The notes under the pieces: model-generated | Told to the model about the DNA's origin: nothing | Seen by the model: only the letters and a program-made list of their open reading frames with translations | Databases searched by the model: none | DNA from: Thalassospira sp. | GTDB taxonomy: Bacteria > Pseudomonadota > Alphaproteobacteria > Rhodospirillales > Thalassospiraceae | Assembly: GCF_030690045.1 (NCBI RefSeq) | Contig: NZ_JAUYHK010000021.1 | Location: forward strand, 186,001-250,000 | Reading direction: 5' to 3' | Length of the DNA stretch: 64,000 bases | Position numbers and translations under genes: made by a program | Shown: positions 61,416 through 64,000 of the stretch, one piece after another | Position numbering within the stretch: position 1 is the stretch's first letter | Layout of the letters: the number at the start of each line of letters is the position of its first letter

Positions 61416-63098
61416 ATGAATTTTTTCAAAAATATGAGCATTCCGGCCAAGCTGACATCGTGTTTTGCGGTGATGGTGGCCGTGATTTTGATGGTGGCCG
61501 TGGCGGGTGTTTTTTCGATCAGCCAGGTCAAAAAGGCCGGTGATCTTCGCAATCAAATGACCGATCTTGAAGATGCCTATCGTGATCTTGACAGGTCCTA
61601 TCTGATCGCGCGTCAGGAACTTGTGTATTTTCTGACCACCGGCGACCGCCGGGGGCTTGATGCCCATCAGGCGGCGTTGGGGGATATTGATCAGCAGGCC
61701 GATGTTCTGAAATCCTTTGCCGGATTTGACGCCGAAATTTCCACCCTTGTCGATGAGATGGATTCGGCTATTGACCGCTGGGAAGAAATCGCGGTCGAGC
61801 AGACACAATTGATGCGTCATTACCTGACGGTCAATCATGCCCGCGCCATTGAGGCATCGGGTGAACCCCGCGAACTGGCCGATAGCGTCAGCCGGATCGC
61901 AACCCAACTTGCCAGCCATATCGATGAAATTCTGACTGAATCGCAGCAAAGCGAACAACAGGCGATGACCCTGTTTGAACTGACGCTGGGTATTGGCGTT
62001 TTGGTTCTGATTGTCATGGCGGTTCTGTTTGGCGGTACTCTGTCGCGGATGATCGCAACACCGATCCGCAAAATGACCGAGGCGATGGGCAGTCTGGCAT
62101 CGGGCAATCTGGATGTCGAAATTCTGGAAATGCAGCGCAATGACGAAGTGGGCGCAATGGCGAAATCCTTGGAGGTTTTCCGCGAAAATGCCCGTGAACG
62201 CGCCCGGATGACCGAACAGGAACGTCTTGAGGCCGAACGGCAGACCCAGCGCAACAAGCGCATGGGCGAACTGACCGCCGGGTTTGACCGCAAGATTCAG
62301 GAAGTTCTGGTGGCGGTCAGCGGTGCCTTGGGCGAAGTACGTCAGGCATCGGAAAAACTGTCGGGCCATTCCGAACAGGCCAATCAGGATGCCCGTAATG
62401 TGGCCGAACAGGCGCATGAATCCTCGGCCAATATCGAAACCGTGGCATCGGCAACCGCCGAATTGTCATCGTCGATTGCCGAAATTTCATCGCAGATCGC
62501 CCGTGTGACCCATGTCACCCAGCAGGCGGTGGCCGATACCGAACGCACCAATGCCCGTGTGGAAATGTTGAACGAGGCCGCGCAAAGTGTCGGCGAGGTT
62601 GTCAGCCTGATCAGCGACATTGCCGATCAGACCAATCTTCTGGCCCTTAATGCCACGATTGAATCGGCGCGGGCCGGTGAGGCGGGCAAGGGTTTTGCTG
62701 TGGTGGCGAACGAGGTCAAAAATCTGGCATCGCAAACCGTCAAGGCAACCGAACAGATCACGGTCAAAATCACCGAAATGCAGTCGGAAACCGGGGCGGC
62801 GGCCGATGCGGTACGCGGATTTGCCCAAACGATTCAGCAGATTGATGAACTGATGGCCGCCGTGGCCAGTGCGGTCGAAGAACAGGGTGCCGCGACCGAG
62901 GAAATATCGCGCAGTGTCGAAGGGGCCGCGAATGGCAATATTGCGATTAGCAATGCCGTTAAAAACGTGGCGCAATCGACCACCGAAAGCGGCAGCCTGT
63001 CACATGGTCAGCTTGATTGTGTCGGGCGTCTTGCCGCCGCCAATGACGAATTGCGCACCCATGTTGATGGTTTTTTAAGCGACGTCAAAAGCGTTTAG
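61416..63098 (+). CDS. Methyl-accepting chemotaxis protein with separate sensor partner
   Basis: Chemoreceptor of 560 residues. TM1 is at about 12-34 ('[21 protein letters not shown]'). A helical periplasmic domain covers about 35-190, and TM2 is at about 192-214 ('[19 protein letters not shown]'). HAMP ('[24 protein letters not shown]') and the MA signalling region follow, with tip '[35 protein letters not shown]'. There is no C-terminal pentapeptide. It is unlike the tandem pair at 25-29 kb. The upstream secreted PDC-like protein is likely to interact with its periplasmic bundle. The stop overlaps the convergent FemAB-like gene by 4 bp. Confidence 0.94.
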   Translation: MNFFKNMSIPAKLTSCFAVMVAVILMVAVAGVFSISQVKKAGDLRNQMTDLEDAYRDLDRSYLIARQELVYFLTTGDRRGLDAHQAALGDIDQQADVLKSFAGFDAEISTLVDEMDSAIDRWEEIAVEQTQLMRHYLTVNHARAIEASGEPRELADSVSRIATQLASHIDEILTESQQSEQQAMTLFELTLGIGVLVLIVMAVLFGGTLSRMIATPIRKMTEAMGSLASGNLDVEILEMQRNDEVGAMAKSLEVFRENARERARMTEQERLEAERQTQRNKRMGELTAGFDRKIQEVLVAVSGALGEVRQASEKLSGHSEQANQDARNVAEQAHESSANIETVASATAELSSSIAEISSQIARVTHVTQQAVADTERTNARVEMLNEAAQSVGEVVSLISDIADQTNLLALNATIESARAGEAGKGFAVVANEVKNLASQTVKATEQITVKITEMQSETGAAADAVRGFAQTIQQIDELMAAVASAVEEQGAATEEISRSVEGAANGNIAISNAVKNVAQSTTESGSLSHGQLDCVGRLAAANDELRTHVDGFLSDVKSV

Positions 63099-64000
63099 GT
63101 CCGATCATCGCCCTGTTGCCCGGTTTGGCGATAGGGCGAATGTTCGGTTTTCAGATAGTCAGAACTGGCATATATGCTGGCCCGCTCCTGATCCAGGAAG
63201 CGGGCCACGGCATTTCTAAGGCCGGGATCGCGGATCAGATGGGCGGAATGGGTCAGAACCGGTTCATAACCGCGCTGGATTTTATGTTCGCCCTGTGCCC
63301 CGGCCTCGACGGTTTTCAGGTTCCGGGCAATCGCAATGTCGATGGCCTGATAATAACAGGTTTCAAAATGCAAAAGCGGGGTGCGGTCGATTGTGCCCCA
63401 GTTGCGGCCATAAAGGGTATCCGCCCCGATCAGGTTAAGCGCCCCCGCCACCATCTCGCCATCCTTGTGCGCGCTGACCAGAATCACCTTGTCGCGCAGT
63501 CTTTCATGCAGCAATTCAAAAAAGGCACGGGTCAGATAGGGCGTGCCCCATTTGCGGTCCGATGTATCGCGGTAAAAATGATAAAACCGGTCCCAGTGCC
63601 GGGGATGCAGATCATCCCCCGATAGCGGGGCAAAGCTGTATCCCGCCTCGATCACCTGGCGGCGTTCCTTGCGCAGGTTTTTGCGTTTGCGCGAATTCAG
63701 GGCGCCCAGAAAATCATCAAAGCTCTGATATCCCTGATTTTGCCAGTGATATTGCAAACCGATCCGCCCCAGAAATCCCTGATCCTCCAGCGCGGTTCTC
63801 TCATCTTCGCTGCAAAAGGTAATATGCAGGGATGACACGCCCAGTTTTTCCGGCAATGCCATCAGGCCGCGCATCAAAAGGGCGTGCAATGATGGGGCAT
63901 CGGGATGGTCGGCCTGCACCAGAAGGCGCGGGCCGGGCACCGGCGAAAAAGGAACCGCGACCTGTAATTTCGGGTAATATTGGCCCCCGGCACGCTCAAA
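63095..64000 (-). CDS. FemAB/GNAT-like protein (DUF482 family), 5' end beyond the window
   Basis: Partial gene; the frame stays open to the right edge. Codons upstream of the track's GTG start read '[20 protein letters not shown]', which is conserved in this family, so the start lies outside. Visible motifs are '[23 protein letters not shown]', '[27 protein letters not shown]', '[29 protein letters not shown]' and '[26 protein letters not shown]', characteristic of the DUF482 peptidogalycan/GNAT-fold family. The substrate is unknown. It overlaps the MCP stop tail to tail. Confidence 0.88.
   Translation of the reverse strand, partial: FERAGGQYYPKLQVAVPFSPVPGPRLLVQADHPDAPSLHALLMRGLMALPEKLGVSSLHITFCSEDERTALEDQGFLGRIGLQYHWQNQGYQSFDDFLGALNSRKRKNLRKERRQVIEAGYSFAPLSGDDLHPRHWDRFYHFYRDTSDRKWGTPYLTRAFFELLHERLRDKVILVSAHKDGEMVAGALNLIGADTLYGRNWGTIDRTPLLHFETCYYQAIDIAIARNLKTVEAGAQGEHKIQRGYEPVLTHSAHLIRDPGLRNAVARFLDQERASIYASSDYLKTEHSPYRQTGQQGDDRT

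Noticed and set aside
62980-63060. Possible compensated frameshift near the C-terminus of the third MCP
   Set aside because: '[17 protein letters not shown]' looked odd, but the same frame gives the expected '[16 protein letters not shown]' ending on both sides, so no shift is needed.
1-64000. Mobile elements, CRISPR arrays, tRNA or rRNA genes
   Set aside because: No transposase or integrase ORF, regularly spaced repeats, tRNA cloverleaf with flanking att-like repeats, or rRNA sequence was recognised by eye; weak tRNA-like folds would need tRNAscan-SE to exclude fully.

Overview
The window is chromosomal DNA from an alphaproteobacterium, most likely a Rhodospirillales-type marine or aquatic heterotroph. 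A Thalassospira-like genome would fit, but nothing in the sequence proves the genus. The evidence is the lptF-lptG-lptD-surA-pdxA-ksgA gene order, a MipZ ParA-type ATPase, DUF1127, DUF1489, DUF2849 and DUF934 proteins, a phasin, clpS-clpA, and moderate GC with NNC/NNG-rich codons. I saw no rRNA, tRNA, IS element, CRISPR array, prophage or replication origin.

Layout. 1-2.5 kb: an SDR divergent from yicC-gmk. 2.5-10.2 kb: a minus-strand envelope-biogenesis operon (lptF, lptG, lptD, surA, pdxA, ksgA) with overlapping or near-touching genes. 10.3-18.7 kb: single metabolic and regulatory genes (DmdC-type acyl-CoA dehydrogenase, S41 protease, 3-hydroxyisobutyrate dehydrogenase-like enzyme, PPK2, DUF1127, GcvA-like LysR, VOC protein, DUF1489). 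18.8-21.4 kb: a short assimilatory sulfite reductase operon (DUF2849, CysI-type reductase, DUF934). 21.5-24.7 kb: an unrecognised protein with two QW-like motifs, translationally coupled to a MATE exporter, then an XRE repressor. 25.3-29.0 kb: two paralogous chemoreceptors. 29.0-34.5 kb: a leucine degradation operon (methylcrotonyl-CoA carboxylase, methylglutaconyl-CoA hydratase, HMG-CoA lyase) preceded by a LiuR-like palindrome. 34.5-39.8 kb: an HCCA isomerase-like protein, and an Lrp regulator divergent from bifunctional putA. 39.9-42.7 kb: a BON lipoprotein, Bfd, leucine dehydrogenase and a 77-residue orphan. 42.7-46.6 kb: a second HCCA isomerase-like protein and a minus-strand trio (exported unknown, LhgO-like flavoprotein, GH114-like exported protein). 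46.9-49.3 kb: mipZ, a VWA protein and a membrane J-domain protein. 49.5-53.1 kb: galU, ugd and a phosphohexomutase for UDP-sugar and exopolysaccharide precursors. 53.2-60.3 kb: a SPOR-tailed penicillin-binding carboxypeptidase, a lipoprotein, a phasin, clpS-clpA and a small unknown. 60.4-60.6 kb: a possible small RNA. 60.8-64 kb: a stand-alone periplasmic sensor-like protein with a chemoreceptor, then a FemAB/GNAT-like gene that runs off the right edge.

Themes. The genes point to an amino-acid-degrading chemotactic bacterium: leucine dehydrogenase and the liu genes for leucine, PutA/Lrp for proline, and three MCPs. Around this sits conserved envelope, LPS and polysaccharide housekeeping.

Most interesting items: (1) an exported GH114/TM1410-like protein whose barrel halves appear in swapped order and whose usual acidic residues are replaced; (2) the QW-motif protein/MATE pair; (3) the split sensor/MCP pair; (4) an orphan terminator and structured region suggesting an sRNA at about 60.44-60.56 kb; (5) near-identical 3' ends of the two tandem MCPs, suggesting gene conversion.
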